From contig NZ_LABZ01000122.1 of assembly GCF_001043955.1 (NCBI RefSeq), positions 1 through 64,000 on the forward strand: a stretch of 64,000 nucleotides of DNA, given 5' to 3'. Shown here one piece after another: positions 18,964 through 28,108 of this stretch. A program made the position numbers and the translations under genes. This stretch comes from Methylobacterium tarhaniae. GTDB lineage: Bacteria; Pseudomonadota; Alphaproteobacteria; Rhizobiales; Beijerinckiaceae. Below the pieces are notes generated by a model that did no database searches, was not told the DNA's origin, and saw only the letters and a list, made by a program, of their open reading frames with translations. Each line of letters begins with the position of its first letter. Positions within the stretch are counted from its first letter, which is position 1.

Positions 18964-18986
18964 AGCTTGGTTCTTGCATCCAAGCT
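18964..18986. promoter_or_regulatory. Inverted repeat in the leader of BTLCP copy 1
   Basis: A perfect AGCTTGG / CCAAGCT inverted repeat with a 9-nt spacer lies 16 bp upstream of the start codon at 18948. It could be an operator or a leader hairpin near the ribosome site. No protein is implicated by sequence. Confidence 0.3.
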
Positions 18987-19093
18987 GCCACGGGGCCGGA
19001 CGGCGCTCAACCGAAAAATTTAAACCCTGGTAAACGCGCGTGCCGCACTTTGGTTCCAATTCGACACGCAGATTTTTCGAGTGATTCGGCGTC

Positions 19094-19744
19094 TCACCGG
19101 TTGGCGGTGACGGTCGGGGCGGTGGCGCCGCCGAGCGAGACCCAGGCGGTCGCGTCCTGCGATTCGCGCTTGATGAAGGTGTAGCCGGTCTTGTGCCAGG
19201 GCAGCACGGCGCTGGTCTTGTTGTCGAGGACCAGATCGCCGCGGTCGGTGCGCAGCATCAGCACGGCGTGGCCCTCGCCCTTCTCGTCGATCACCACCGT
19301 CATCCGCATCGCCCGGCGCGGCAGGCCGGCCTGGGCCAGCAGCTTGCGCTTGAGGAGCTGGAAGTCCTCGCAATCGCCCGAGCCGTCCTCGGCGAGGTCC
19401 CAGCGGTCCGGCACGCCCCAGTGCTCCTGGTCGGTGACGGCGCGCAGGCTGGTATTCACCTGGCGGTTGATGCCGGTGACCGTGTGCCACAGCCGCGGGG
19501 TCAGCGTGACCTGCGCCGGCTCGCCCGGATCCACCGCGCATTCCGAGGCGTAGCGCGCGCAGAACTCGACCCAGCCGACGATCGGCCGGGCATGGCCGAG
19601 ATCCGGGGCGCCGGCGCTCGGCATCGGCAGGGCGGCGAGGGTCTGGGCCGCCGCCCCGTCGCCCTGGGCCGACACGAGTGCCGCCGAGAGCATGCCTGCG
19701 CCGACCAGAACCCGCTTCACCCGCTGTCCGAAACCCGTGGTCAT
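19094..19744 (-). CDS. Transglutaminase-like cysteine peptidase (BTLCP), copy 2
   Basis: This 216-residue secreted protein has a signal peptide at about 1-34 (VLVGAGMLSAALVSAQG, cut near AAAQ). Its BTLCP domain has Cys in GSGDCEDFQLL, His in GEGHAVLM, and Asp in LVLDNKTSAVLPW. It is clearly a paralogue of the gene at 18241-18948. The mature regions align end to end, including TAWVSLGGATAP near the C-terminus. The pair therefore arose by tandem duplication and has diverged mainly in the leader. Both genes face the same way, 145 bp apart, which allows either one transcript or separate promoters. The substrate is unknown. Confidence 0.87.
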   Translation of the reverse strand: MTTGFGQRVKRVLVGAGMLSAALVSAQGDGAAAQTLAALPMPSAGAPDLGHARPIVGWVEFCARYASECAVDPGEPAQVTLTPRLWHTVTGINRQVNTSLRAVTDQEHWGVPDRWDLAEDGSGDCEDFQLLKRKLLAQAGLPRRAMRMTVVIDEKGEGHAVLMLRTDRGDLVLDNKTSAVLPWHKTGYTFIKRESQDATAWVSLGGATAPTVTANR

Positions 19745-19920
19745 CTGCGCCTTCCCCTTCGTTACGAAGGAGAATGGCCCTCGACCTGCTCGGCCGCGCT
19801 GAAATGGATCCGCGCAATTTTATCGATCGGCCCGCCCGAGGACCGGCCCCGCGAACACGCCCAAGACCTCGCTCAACTGATCCGGCGAAAGCCGCGTGAC
19901 GCGTTAACGGGTCGAAGACC

Positions 19921-20427
19921 TTAACCGGACGTTCCGGGCTGGATCGGCGCCTGGTAGGACAGGCCCATATCCCACGGGAAATAGATCCAGGTGTCCTGGC
20001 TCACCTCGGTCACGAAGGTGTCGATCAGCGGCCGGCCGGCGGGCTTGGCGTAGACCGTGGCGAAATGGGCCTCCGGCAGCATGGCGCGCACCACCTGGGC
20101 GGTCTTGCCGGTATCGGTCAGGTCGTCGAGGACCAGCACGCCACGGCCCTGGCCGTCGCCGATGGCCCGGATGCTCGGGGCCACGTCCTTCAGCACCTGG
20201 AGGGAGCCCTGCTCCTGGTAATCGTGGTAGCTCGCCACGCACACGGTCTCGATCAGCCGGATGCCGAGCTCGCGCGCCACGATCGCGGCCGGCACCAGGC
20301 CGCCGCGGGTGATGCACACGATGGCCTCGAACGGGCCGGCGCCGGCGAGCCGCCAGGCCAGCGCCCGGGCGTCGCGGTGGAACTGGTCCCAGGAGACCGG
20401 GAAAGCCTTGTCGCTCGGAGCAGCCAT
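19921..20427 (-). CDS. gpt: Xanthine-guanine phosphoribosyltransferase
   Basis: This 168-residue purine salvage enzyme joins xanthine or guanine to PRPP to make XMP or GMP. The PRPP-binding loop is [13 protein letters not shown], preceded by [13 protein letters not shown]. The C-terminal WIYFPWDMG is typical of the bacterial Gpt type. The length is close to the E. coli enzyme. It lies 6 bp downstream of the MoaB/CinA-like gene and is probably co-transcribed with it. Confidence 0.92.
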   Translation of the reverse strand: MAAPSDKAFPVSWDQFHRDARALAWRLAGAGPFEAIVCITRGGLVPAAIVARELGIRLIETVCVASYHDYQEQGSLQVLKDVAPSIRAIGDGQGRGVLVLDDLTDTGKTAQVVRAMLPEAHFATVYAKPAGRPLIDTFVTEVSQDTWIYFPWDMGLSYQAPIQPGTSG

Positions 20428-20433
20428 GGTGAT

Positions 20434-21186
20434 TCAGGTCCGTTCGGCTTGCAGGCGCGCCAGAAGCGCCTCGATCTCGGTGCGCGCCGCGGCCATGGCC
20501 TCCGGCTCGCGTCCGCGCACCACGATCTGGTTGCGGAAACCCGCCGGCGTCATCGACGGGTAGGAGCCGATCGAGACGCCGGGATGCGCCTTGGCGATGG
20601 CCGCCAGGCCTTCCGCATAGCCGCCCTCCGGCAGGTTGCCGGCCTCGATCGTCTCGGCATTCACCCGCGCCCCGGTCTTGAGCCGCGGGGCGACCGCATC
20701 GAGCATCGCCTGCATGATCGACGGCACGCCCGCCATCACGATCACGTTCTCGATCATGAAGCCCGGCGCCTTCGAGATCGGGTTCTCGATCAGCTCGGCG
20801 CCGAACGGGATGCGGGCCATGCGCAGGCGGGCCTCGTTCAGGTCCTCCGGCTTGATCCGCTCGAGCAGCATCGCCTTCGCCCGCGGATCGACGTCGATCC
20901 CGACGCCGAGGGCGTCCGCGACGCAATCGGCCGTGATGTCGTCGTGGGTCGGCCCGATCCCGCCCGTGGTGAACAGGTAGGTGTAGCGGCCTCGCAGGGC
21001 GTTCACCGCCGCCACGATCTCCTCGGCCACGTCCGGCACCACCCGCACCTCGCGCAGGTCGATGCCCGAATTGGTCAGGTACTCGGCGATGTAGCCGATG
21101 TTCTTGTCCTTGGTGCGTCCGGACAGGATCTCGTCGCCGATGACCAGGATGGCGGCCGTGACCGGGGCAGGGCTGGCGTCAGGCAT
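20434..21186 (-). CDS. Molybdopterin-binding / CinA N-terminal-like protein
   Basis: This 250-residue cytosolic protein has a MoCF-type fold at about 8-175: AAILVIGDEILSGRTKD, the glycine motif FTTGGIGPTHDDIT, and VIVMAGVPSIM. It lacks the C-terminal nicotinamide-nucleotide amidase domain of full-length CinA. About 75 extra residues follow the fold, containing GVSIGSYPSM. Relatives are annotated as competence/damage-inducible protein A or as nucleotide-binding molybdopterin proteins, but activity in this short form is unclear. The start at 21186 has only a weak AAGAGA site. Promoter elements would lie in the 138 bp before sfsA, which is divergent. Confidence 0.85.
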   Translation of the reverse strand: MPDASPAPVTAAILVIGDEILSGRTKDKNIGYIAEYLTNSGIDLREVRVVPDVAEEIVAAVNALRGRYTYLFTTGGIGPTHDDITADCVADALGVGIDVDPRAKAMLLERIKPEDLNEARLRMARIPFGAELIENPISKAPGFMIENVIVMAGVPSIMQAMLDAVAPRLKTGARVNAETIEAGNLPEGGYAEGLAAIAKAHPGVSIGSYPSMTPAGFRNQIVVRGREPEAMAAARTEIEALLARLQAERT

Positions 21187-21324
21187 CTGGGTGGTTCTCT
21201 TGGCTGCCGCCGCAGCGGCGGCATGGTTGACGCCCGCCTTATCGCGGCGCTCCCCGGGGCTCAAGCGTGACACCTCGGCGGCTCCCGGGTAAGCGCCGGG
21301 AATGCCCATCACGATCGCTTTCCC

Positions 21325-22032
21325 ATGCGCTTCCCGGGTCCGCTGACCGAGGGGCGGCTGGTGCGCCGCTACAAGCGCTTCCTCGCCGATATCGAGCTCG
21401 CCGACGGTGCCCTCGTCACCGCGCATTGCGCCAATCCGGGGGCGATGCTGGGGCTCGTCGAGCCCGGCCGGCCGGTGCTGCTCTCGGCCTCCACCAACCC
21501 GGCCCGCAAGCTCGCCTGGTCGTGGGAGCTGGTCGAGGCGGACCTGCCCGGCGGGCCGCAATGGGTCGGCATCAACACCGCCCGGCCGAACGCCCTGGTG
21601 GCGGAGGCCTTTCACGAAGGCCGCCTTCCGCCGCTCGCCGCCGCCACCTCCTGGCGGGCGGAGGTGCCCTACGGCCGTGCGAGCCGCGTCGATTTCCTGG
21701 CCGGCGACGCGGCCGGCCCGATCCATGTCGAGGTGAAGAACTGCCACCTGATGCGCCGCCCCGGCCTCGCCGAGTTCCCGGACTGCGTCGCCGCCCGCAG
21801 CGCCCGCCACATGGACGAGCTCGCGGAGGTGGTGCGCCTGGGCGGCCGCGCCCTGGTGATCTGGGTGGTGCAGATGCGGGCCGCGCGTTTCGCGGTCGCG
21901 GGCGACCTCGACCCGGGCTTTGCCGCCGCGTTCCGGCGCGCCCGGGCGGCGGGGGTCGCCGCCCACGCCTTCGCGTGCCGGATCGATCGAAGCGAGGTGA
22001 CGATCGGGACGGAGATCCCGATCGTCGAATGA
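21325..22032 (+). CDS. sfsA: SfsA family protein (DNA/RNA nuclease-like)
   Basis: This 235-residue protein matches SfsA throughout: the start MRFPGPLTEGRLVRRYKRFL, HCANPGAMLGL, SRVDFLAGD, and VEVKNCHLMR with its PD-(D/E)xK-like acidic and lysine residues. The late motif is FPDCVAARSARHMDEL. The gene was named for sugar-fermentation stimulation in E. coli, and the fold suggests nucleic-acid binding or cleavage. It is divergent from the MoaB/CinA-like gene and converges with a small secreted protein, with 4 bp between their stops. Confidence 0.92.
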   Translation: MRFPGPLTEGRLVRRYKRFLADIELADGALVTAHCANPGAMLGLVEPGRPVLLSASTNPARKLAWSWELVEADLPGGPQWVGINTARPNALVAEAFHEGRLPPLAAATSWRAEVPYGRASRVDFLAGDAAGPIHVEVKNCHLMRRPGLAEFPDCVAARSARHMDELAEVVRLGGRALVIWVVQMRAARFAVAGDLDPGFAAAFRRARAAGVAAHAFACRIDRSEVTIGTEIPIVE

Positions 22033-22036
22033 GACG

Positions 22037-22402
22037 TCACCAGCGCCCGGGCCCGGGCTCGTCCTCCCAGTGCCGGCGGCGGTGCCAGGGCGGCGGGCCG
22101 CCCCAGCGCGGGCCGTCGCGGTAGCCGCCGTCGCGATAGCCGGGGCCGTCGTCGCACACCCGCACCCGGCGCACCACCTCGTCGCCGTCGGCGTCGATGC
22201 GGCGCTTGACGAAGGTCCGGCAGGATTCGGGGCCCTGCGCGAAGCGCGGCGGGGGCGGCGGCGCAGGGCGCCAGTCGCCCCGTCTCTCGAAGCGGGGCGG
22301 ATCCTCATCGAAATCGGCGGCGGCGACCGGGCCCGCGAGGGCGAGAAGCGCCAGGGCACCGAGGGCGAGGCGGGTTGTCGAGCGCGAGGGACGCGCGGTC
22401 AT
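22037..22402 (-). CDS. Small secreted protein of unknown function
   Basis: This 121-residue protein has a clear signal peptide (LALGALALLALAGPVAAADF). The mature part is rich in Pro, Arg, Gly and Trp and contains CRTFVKRRIDADGDEVVRRV followed by a second Cys (VCDDGPGYRDG). A low-complexity GYRDGGYRDG run and a Trp/His-rich tail (PPWHRRRHWEDEPG) complete it. The two cysteines probably form a disulfide. Proteins like this are common in Methylobacterium but have no assigned role. Confidence 0.65.
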   Translation of the reverse strand: MTARPSRSTTRLALGALALLALAGPVAAADFDEDPPRFERRGDWRPAPPPPPRFAQGPESCRTFVKRRIDADGDEVVRRVRVCDDGPGYRDGGYRDGPRWGGPPPWHRRRHWEDEPGPGRW

Positions 22403-22915
22403 GGCGGGCGAATCCTGGCAGTTGGAACCGTCGTGGCCAGCCTTCGGCCGGCACGACGGAGGCGGTGATGACCGCCGGCATGACAGCATCCTCGCGCCCC
22501 GGCGTTGAACCGCGGCTGAAGCCGCCGTTGTCGGGCAGACAGGAAGGGCGTGTGCCGCCCGCCTTCTCGTGGCTGAGGGAGGCCCGCGCCGACCAGGTTC
22601 CGGAGGTCTGTCCGGCCGGCCTGTCGACCGCATCAGCGGGGGCGGCAGATGACGACGGCTGGACGTGGCGGAAGGAAAGGCAAGATCCGGTCGTGTGATA
22701 TCGCAGCACCGTCGCGCCGACTCGTTCGAAGGTTCCGGCTAAGCCCGAATGGATCTGCGCTGGAGGCGTCAGGCGCTGTGCGCCGGGTGCCTCGACCTCG
22801 GCATGTCGATCGCAAAGCGCCGGCACGATTGCTGATCCGGGCCGTACCCTCGCCTATGGTAAGCTCCGATTAGGTGTTCCGAGGCATCATGGCGGCGCCG
22901 GGGAGGACGTCGATC
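22403..22915. other. Gene-free region upstream of the chemoreceptor
   Basis: These 513 bp lie between divergent genes. The short frames across them have no ribosome site and no family resemblance, so I see no gene. A TATGGT hexamer at about 22855-22860 could be a -10 element for the receptor gene, but I could not pair it with a well-spaced -35 box. Confidence 0.35.
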
Positions 22916-24997
22916 GTGAGCATCAAGAAACTTCTGTTCTTCTCCATCGTCGCGATCGGCGTGATCGCGTGTGGTCTGGCCGCCACCATGGCATTTCTCC
23001 ATCGGTCCCGAACCGCGGAGATCGATCGCAGCGTCATCCGCCTCGACGTCGTGCGGGCCCTCGCGGCGATCCCCCAGGCGGTCAACATGGAGCGCGGCCT
23101 GTGGAGCTTGCTGCTCACGACGGCGTCGCTCGACGAGGCGGCGCGGCATTCCGGGCTCGCCGACCTGCGGCGCCGGTCCGACGAGGCCGTGGCGGCGCTC
23201 CGCCGGGCGGTCGATGCTGCCGCGATCCTGCCGGAGGCCGGCGCCCTCCAGGCGACGGCCAAGGAGATCGAGACCGGCTACGGTGCGGCCCGTGACCTGG
23301 CGCAGTCCCGGCTCGCCCTGCCGCCGGGACAGCGCGGCGATGCCGAGAGCGCCCTCGCCAAGGTGATGGCGGGGATCAACGACGCTGCCGCTGCGCCCGT
23401 CTCCGGCCTGACCCGCGAACTCGCGGCGGCGGACGGCAAGGCCCATCGCTGGGTCCTGATCGCCGGGACGGCCGGTGACCTGCGCGACATCGGCGGCCGG
23501 CAGGCCGGCTTCCTCCAGACCCTGATCGCTCCCCGCAAGCCGGTGACGCCCGAGCAGCGGATCGCGTTCTGGACGGCTCAGGGCCGCGTCGACCAGCTGC
23601 TCGCCGGCCTCGAGAGGACGACGGCCGATCCCACCGCCGGCGAGGCGGTCGCGGCGGCGATGGAGGGCCTGCGCCGCGGCTACGTCCAGACTTTCGCCGA
23701 GCTGAAGAAGGAGCTCGTCCCGCATTTCGACACCGGGGCCTTCCCGCTCGACGGCAATGCCTACCGCGAGCGGGCGGTCCCGATGTGGCCGTCGGTCCTG
23801 CGCCTGCGCGACACGGCCTTCGGCCGGGCATCCGCCATCCTGGCCGAGCGTCGCGCCGAGGCGCAGGAGGGCCTGGTCCTGTCGCTGGCCGCCCTCGCCG
23901 CCACGGTCGCGACCGGCATCGGCGTGCTGGTCCTCGCGGTCGTGCGGGTGATCCGGCCGCTGACCGGCATGACTCAGGCGATCGGCCGCGTGGCCAGGGG
24001 CGATCTGGAGGCCGAGATTCCCGGCACCGGGCGCCGGGATGAGATCGGCGCGATGGCGAGCGCCGTCGGCGTGTTCAAGGAGAGCCTGATCCGGAACCGG
24101 GCGCTGGAAGCGGAAGCCTCCGCCGCGCGGGCCGGCGATGCGTCGCGGCGCCGGGACGACCTGCACCGGGTCGCCGACCAGTTCGAGGGCGCGGTGAGCG
24201 AAGTCGTCGGCCACGTATCGCAGGCGGCGAGCGAGATGCAGGCCAACGCCCAGGTCATGGCGACCGCCGCCACGCGGGCGGCCGATCGCAGCCAGGCGGT
24301 CGCGGTGACCGCCGGACAGACCGCCGCCAACGTGCACACCGTCGCGGCGGCGGCCGAGGAGCTCGGCTCTTCGATCGCCGAGATCAGCCGGCAGGTGGAC
24401 GGCTCGGCCGATCTCGTGCGGGTCGCCGCCGCCGAGGCGGCGCAGACGGTCCTGCTCGTGCAGGATCTCAGCGGCGCGGCGGCCCGGGTCGGCGACGTGG
24501 TGGCGCTGATCTCCTCGATCGCCAGCCAGACCAACCTGCTGGCCCTCAATGCCACCATCGAGGCGGCCCGGGCCGGCCCGGCCGGGCGCGGCTTCGCGGT
24601 CGTCGCCGCCGAGGTCAAGGAGCTGGCCGGGCAGACCGCCAAGGCCACCGACGAGATCACGAGCCAGATCTCGGCGATCCAGGCCTCGACCGGGCGGGCC
24701 GTGGGCGCCATCGACGGCATCACCGCGCGGATCGAGCAGATCAGCGGGGTGGCGACCGCGATCGCAGCGTCCGTGCAGCAGCAGGGCGCCGCGACTCACG
24801 AGATCGTCCGCAACGTCGCCGAGGCCGCCGCCGGAACGGGCGACGTCACCAGCACCATCGGCACGGTCGCCCGGATCTCGGAGGAGACCGGTGCCGCCGC
24901 CGCCGAGGTGCTGGCCTCGTCCTCGGCGATGTCGCGGCGGACCGAGCAGCTGACCGGCGAGGTCGCCCGCTTCCTGGCCACGATCCGGGCGGCCTGA
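22916..24997 (+). CDS. Methyl-accepting chemotaxis protein
   Basis: This 693-residue chemoreceptor has a first membrane helix at about 6-28 ([20 protein letters not shown]). A periplasmic sensor of about 280 residues with a helical-bundle look follows, then a second helix at about 320-340 and a HAMP domain ([20 protein letters not shown]). The signalling domain contains the tip [26 protein letters not shown] 22916 follows GGGGAGGA and gives the usual VSIKKLLFF beginning. ATG 22889 and GTG 22874 are alternatives. No che genes are nearby and the ligand is unknown. The remnant at 3852 derives from a related receptor. Confidence 0.92.
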   Translation: MSIKKLLFFSIVAIGVIACGLAATMAFLHRSRTAEIDRSVIRLDVVRALAAIPQAVNMERGLWSLLLTTASLDEAARHSGLADLRRRSDEAVAALRRAVDAAAILPEAGALQATAKEIETGYGAARDLAQSRLALPPGQRGDAESALAKVMAGINDAAAAPVSGLTRELAAADGKAHRWVLIAGTAGDLRDIGGRQAGFLQTLIAPRKPVTPEQRIAFWTAQGRVDQLLAGLERTTADPTAGEAVAAAMEGLRRGYVQTFAELKKELVPHFDTGAFPLDGNAYRERAVPMWPSVLRLRDTAFGRASAILAERRAEAQEGLVLSLAALAATVATGIGVLVLAVVRVIRPLTGMTQAIGRVARGDLEAEIPGTGRRDEIGAMASAVGVFKESLIRNRALEAEASAARAGDASRRRDDLHRVADQFEGAVSEVVGHVSQAASEMQANAQVMATAATRAADRSQAVAVTAGQTAANVHTVAAAAEELGSSIAEISRQVDGSADLVRVAAAEAAQTVLLVQDLSGAAARVGDVVALISSIASQTNLLALNATIEAARAGPAGRGFAVVAAEVKELAGQTAKATDEITSQISAIQASTGRAVGAIDGITARIEQISGVATAIAASVQQQGAATHEIVRNVAEAAAGTGDVTSTIGTVARISEETGAAAAEVLASSSAMSRRTEQLTGEVARFLATIRAA

Positions 24998-25016
24998 CGG
25001 TCCGGGGCCCGCGGCT

Positions 25017-25643
25017 TCACCGCGTCGCCGCCACCACGATCCGCGTCCGGCTGATGAAGGCGCGCGGGTCGGCACCCTGGTGGCCGTAGAGGTCGCGGGT
25101 CACGGTCACGGTCTTCGCCGCCAGCACCTTGCGGCACTCCTCCTTGACGAAGGTCTCGCCGAGCGGCGTCTCGTCGCCGGCGGGCTTGCCCTCGGCGCAG
25201 GTCCAGCCGTCCTCGCCCCAGTGGCCGCGGGCCTGGATGCCGAGGAGATGGCCTTTCTTGCGCAGGTAGAGCGGCACCGCGTCGTCGGTCTCGATCACCA
25301 GCCCGGCGACCCGGGCGTCGTCGCCGACGAGCAGCGTCAGGCGCGCCGGGTGGCCGGCGACCCGGGTGCCGTTGCGGGTGGTGTCGTCGGCATAGGAGAA
25401 GCCGATCGCGTGCCGGCCCGCCGCATCGGCCGGGCAGGCTCGCCAGTCGCCCCAGGCCGCCAGCGTGCGGGGCGGGCCTTCCCGGCAGGCGAGGTCGCCG
25501 TAGCCGGTGGGCGAGATCTCCGAGACCGGCATCCCGACCCGCAGGTCGCGCAGGTCCGCGCTCTCGGGGCCGGCCGCGAGCGCCGGGCCGGCGCAGAGGA
25601 GCGCGACGAGCGTCGCCCGCTCAATGCGAGGCCGTCGGCGCAT
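25017..25643 (-). CDS. Unknown periplasmic protein in the exaF cluster
   Basis: This 208-residue protein has a signal peptide (ATLVALLCAGPALAAGP). Its periplasmic domain has four cysteines (LACREG, RACPAD, WTCAEG and EECRKV), suggesting two disulfides. Its start overlaps the end of the cytochrome c gene by 23 bp, so the two are translated from one transcript with exaF. I do not recognise a family. The context suggests a role tied to the alcohol dehydrogenase and its cytochrome, as with the accessory proteins found next to other PQQ dehydrogenases. Confidence 0.65.
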   Translation of the reverse strand: MRRRPRIERATLVALLCAGPALAAGPESADLRDLRVGMPVSEISPTGYGDLACREGPPRTLAAWGDWRACPADAAGRHAIGFSYADDTTRNGTRVAGHPARLTLLVGDDARVAGLVIETDDAVPLYLRKKGHLLGIQARGHWGEDGWTCAEGKPAGDETPLGETFVKEECRKVLAAKTVTVTRDLYGHQGADPRAFISRTRIVVAATR

Positions 25644-26139
25644 CGGAGCCCTCCTTCTTGCGGTAGATGTCGCAGGCCCGGGAGGTCGCGCCGAAGAAGG
25701 CCGTGCATTCCTCCAGATTCGGCTCGCCCTTGCCCTTGAGTTGGGTGACGACGTAGTTCGCGACCGCGTCGATCTCCGGGGCGCGCAGGAACACCGCCGT
25801 CTCCGGCGGCATGTTGCCGCCCATATCGGCCTTCAGCGAGTCGTAGCACTTCACCGTGTCGAAGGCGCCGCGCAGGTGGTAGGGCATGCCCGTGCCCGGA
25901 CGGCCGCAGCGCACCACCTCGGCGACCTGCTCCTTGTCGAGCTGCGTCTTGCGCAGGGACAGGGCCTCGCCGCCATAGCCGCCCCCGCCGCCGCCATGCC
26001 ACTTGTGGCAGCCGGAGCAGGCCTTCTTGAACACACCGAGTTCGCCCTCGCCCCCGGCGCTCCGGGCGCCTTGCGCCCAGGCCGCGCTCGAGGCGAGCAC
26101 GAGGCCGGCGAGCAACGCCGGCAACACCATGTTCCGCAT
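25621..26139 (-). CDS. c-type cytochrome, likely electron acceptor of ExaF
   Basis: This 172-residue periplasmic protein has a signal peptide (LPALLAGLVLASSAAWAQ) and one haem site CSGCH (Cys41, Cys44, His45). Methionines in GTGMPYH and GGNMPPE are candidates for the sixth ligand. Two extra cysteine pairs occur in the C-terminal half (ECTAFF and ACDIYR). It lies 60 bp downstream of exaF on the same strand. PQQ alcohol dehydrogenases pass electrons to a dedicated cytochrome c, so this is the likely acceptor linking ExaF to the oxidase chain. The role is inferred from position. Confidence 0.85.
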   Translation of the reverse strand: MRNMVLPALLAGLVLASSAAWAQGARSAGGEGELGVFKKACSGCHKWHGGGGGGYGGEALSLRKTQLDKEQVAEVVRCGRPGTGMPYHLRGAFDTVKCYDSLKADMGGNMPPETAVFLRAPEIDAVANYVVTQLKGKGEPNLEECTAFFGATSRACDIYRKKEGSDAPTASH

Positions 26140-26199
26140 CCGCTTGCACCTCGTGAGCGGCGGGGCGCTCTCCTGCGCCCCGCCCGAAACACCATCCGA

Positions 26200-27966
26200 T
26201 CAGAGCGCGAAGACGTAGAGCATCGAGCCGGTCTGGATGTTCTTCAGCTCCGGGGTCGAATCGATGAACCACTTGTCCCAGGCGCCGCCGAGGCCGACCA
26301 GGATCGCGACGTATTGCTTGCCGTCGACCGTGAAGGTCATCGGGGGGGCGTTGACGCCGCCGCCGGTGCGGAACTCCCACAGCTTCTCGAGGCTCTTGGC
26401 GTCCATCGCCATCACGCCGCCGGACGGCTCGCCGGTGAAGACGAGATCGGGCGTCGCCAGCATGCCGCCGAGCAGCGGGAACTGGGTCTCGTGCTTGCCG
26501 GCGACCTTGCCGGTCTTCACGTCGATCGCCGTCACGCTGCCGGTGATCCGGAACGGCTGGCTCGGCCCGCCGCCGGTGAAGAACTCCCGCGGCTTGAGGT
26601 TGGCCTGCGTCATCGCCTCGTGGGTGACGCGGTTGCAGCTCTCGATGACCGGAATGTACCAGTATTGCAGGTTCGGGTTGTAGGCGGTCGGCGGCCAGTT
26701 CTTGCCGCCCATGTTGCCGGGGCAGAAATCGGCGTTCTTGTTCTCGGCGCTCGGCGTCGCCGCCGGGTTGTAGCGCTGCACGTCCTTGTTCGGGTCGTAC
26801 TCGAACGGCTTGCCGGTATCGGGGTTGATGCCCCTGGTCCAGGTCACCTTCTTGACGAACGGCGTCGCCCAGACGAACTGGCCGTTGGTGCGGTCGACGG
26901 CGTAGGCGAAGCCGTTGCGGTCGGCCTCGATCGCGAGCTTGCGCCCGCCGACGTCGACCAGCAGGTTCTCCGACACGCTGTCATAATCGTAGGGGTCGTT
27001 CGGCGTGTGCTGGAAGTGCCACTTGATCTTGCCGGTCGTGGCGTCGAGCGCCAGCGTCGAGTCGGTGTAGAGGTTGTCGCCGGGGCGGTAGGCGTTGTCC
27101 CAGTCCGGGCCCGGATTGCCGACGCCCCACACGATCGTGTCGGTATCGGGATCGTAGGTGCCGGTGACCCAGGTCGAGCCGCCGCCGCTGACGGCCGCGT
27201 TGTTCGGGCCCTTCCAGGTCTCGTAGCCCGGCTCGCCCTTGCCCGGGATGGTGTGGGTGCGCCACACCTCCTTCTCGGTCTTCAGGTCGGTGGCGGCGAT
27301 CCAGCCGCGGATGCCGTACTCGGCGCCGCCGACCCCTGAGATCGCCATCCCCTTCACGATGAGCGGCGCGCCCGTGATCGTCTCGCCCTTGTCCGGGTCG
27401 GCGACCTGACGCTGCCACGCGACCTGGCCGTTCTCCTTGTTGGTGGCGATCAGGCGCCCGTCGAGGGTGTGGCTGACCACGAGGTCGCCCCAGAGCGCCA
27501 CGCCGCGGTTGTTGACGCCGCAGCAGGCGACCGCACCGGCCCATTCGCGGTCGGTCTTGGGGTCCATCTTCCAGATGAGCTTGCCCTCGCCGCCGCGCGT
27601 GTCGATCTTGTAGACCGAGCCCCACCCGTCGGTGACGTACATCATGCCGTTCTCGACGATCGGCGTGCCCTCGAGCCCGCCATGGCTCCAGATGCCGCCG
27701 CCCTCGATGCCGCCGAGATGCATCGTCCAGGCGACCTTGAGATTCTTGACGTTGCCCTTGTTGATCTCGTTCAGCGTCGAGTAGCGGTGCCCGGCGTAGT
27801 TCTTGTGGTGCTGGATCCAGTTGCCCTCCTCCTTGTCGGCGTTCAGCAGGCGGTCCTGCGTCACGCCGTCGGCGGCGAGAGCCGGAGCGAGGGGGAGCGT
27901 GCCGGCCGCCAGGGCGGCGAGCGAGGTCGCGGCGAGGATGCGCCGCGCGGCGCGGGACTTCGTCAT
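26200..27966 (-). CDS. exaF: PQQ-dependent alcohol dehydrogenase, ExaF-type (lanthanide-binding)
   Basis: This 588-residue periplasmic quinoprotein has a signal peptide cut near residue 32 (APALAAD). The eight-bladed propeller is complete and the vicinal disulfide Cys148-Cys149 that stacks on PQQ is present. Predicted metal ligands are Glu216, Asn284 and catalytic Asp327. An extra Asp at 329 (DPYDYD) marks lanthanide-dependent enzymes, whereas calcium-type MxaF has Ala there. Overall it resembles ExaF, the ethanol dehydrogenase of Methylobacterium, more than XoxF. The start has a strong GGAGGAGAC ribosome site. Ethanol preference is from family knowledge, and the metal site is seen in the sequence. 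Confidence 0.87.
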   Translation of the reverse strand: MTKSRAARRILAATSLAALAAGTLPLAPALAADGVTQDRLLNADKEEGNWIQHHKNYAGHRYSTLNEINKGNVKNLKVAWTMHLGGIEGGGIWSHGGLEGTPIVENGMMYVTDGWGSVYKIDTRGGEGKLIWKMDPKTDREWAGAVACCGVNNRGVALWGDLVVSHTLDGRLIATNKENGQVAWQRQVADPDKGETITGAPLIVKGMAISGVGGAEYGIRGWIAATDLKTEKEVWRTHTIPGKGEPGYETWKGPNNAAVSGGGSTWVTGTYDPDTDTIVWGVGNPGPDWDNAYRPGDNLYTDSTLALDATTGKIKWHFQHTPNDPYDYDSVSENLLVDVGGRKLAIEADRNGFAYAVDRTNGQFVWATPFVKKVTWTRGINPDTGKPFEYDPNKDVQRYNPAATPSAENKNADFCPGNMGGKNWPPTAYNPNLQYWYIPVIESCNRVTHEAMTQANLKPREFFTGGGPSQPFRITGSVTAIDVKTGKVAGKHETQFPLLGGMLATPDLVFTGEPSGGVMAMDAKSLEKLWEFRTGGGVNAPPMTFTVDGKQYVAILVGLGGAWDKWFIDSTPELKNIQTGSMLYVFAL

Positions 27967-28037
27967 GGTGTCTCCTCCAAGCCGCCGTCTTTTGGTGTGT
28001 CGCCTCGGCGCGGGCAGCCTCGCGGCCGGGCGTGTTG

Positions 28038-28055
28038 TTAGGAAATTAAACCTAA
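28038..28055. promoter_or_regulatory. AT-rich palindrome upstream of exaF
   Basis: TTAGG, an 8-bp AT-only spacer, then CCTAA lies about 72 bp upstream of the exaF start, in the 142-bp gap after the PCuAC gene. It stands out in very GC-rich surroundings. It may be an operator or part of the exaF promoter; no regulator is known from the sequence. Confidence 0.35.
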
Positions 28056-28108
28056 ATCCCGGCACCCCTGTCTCCCGGGCCGGGTCGTTCACGGGCCGGC
28101 GCCTGCCT

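Noticed and set aside
26200-27966. Annotation as XoxF or MxaF methanol dehydrogenase
   Set aside because: The extra Asp excludes MxaF, and the overall sequence and neighbours fit ExaF better than XoxF.
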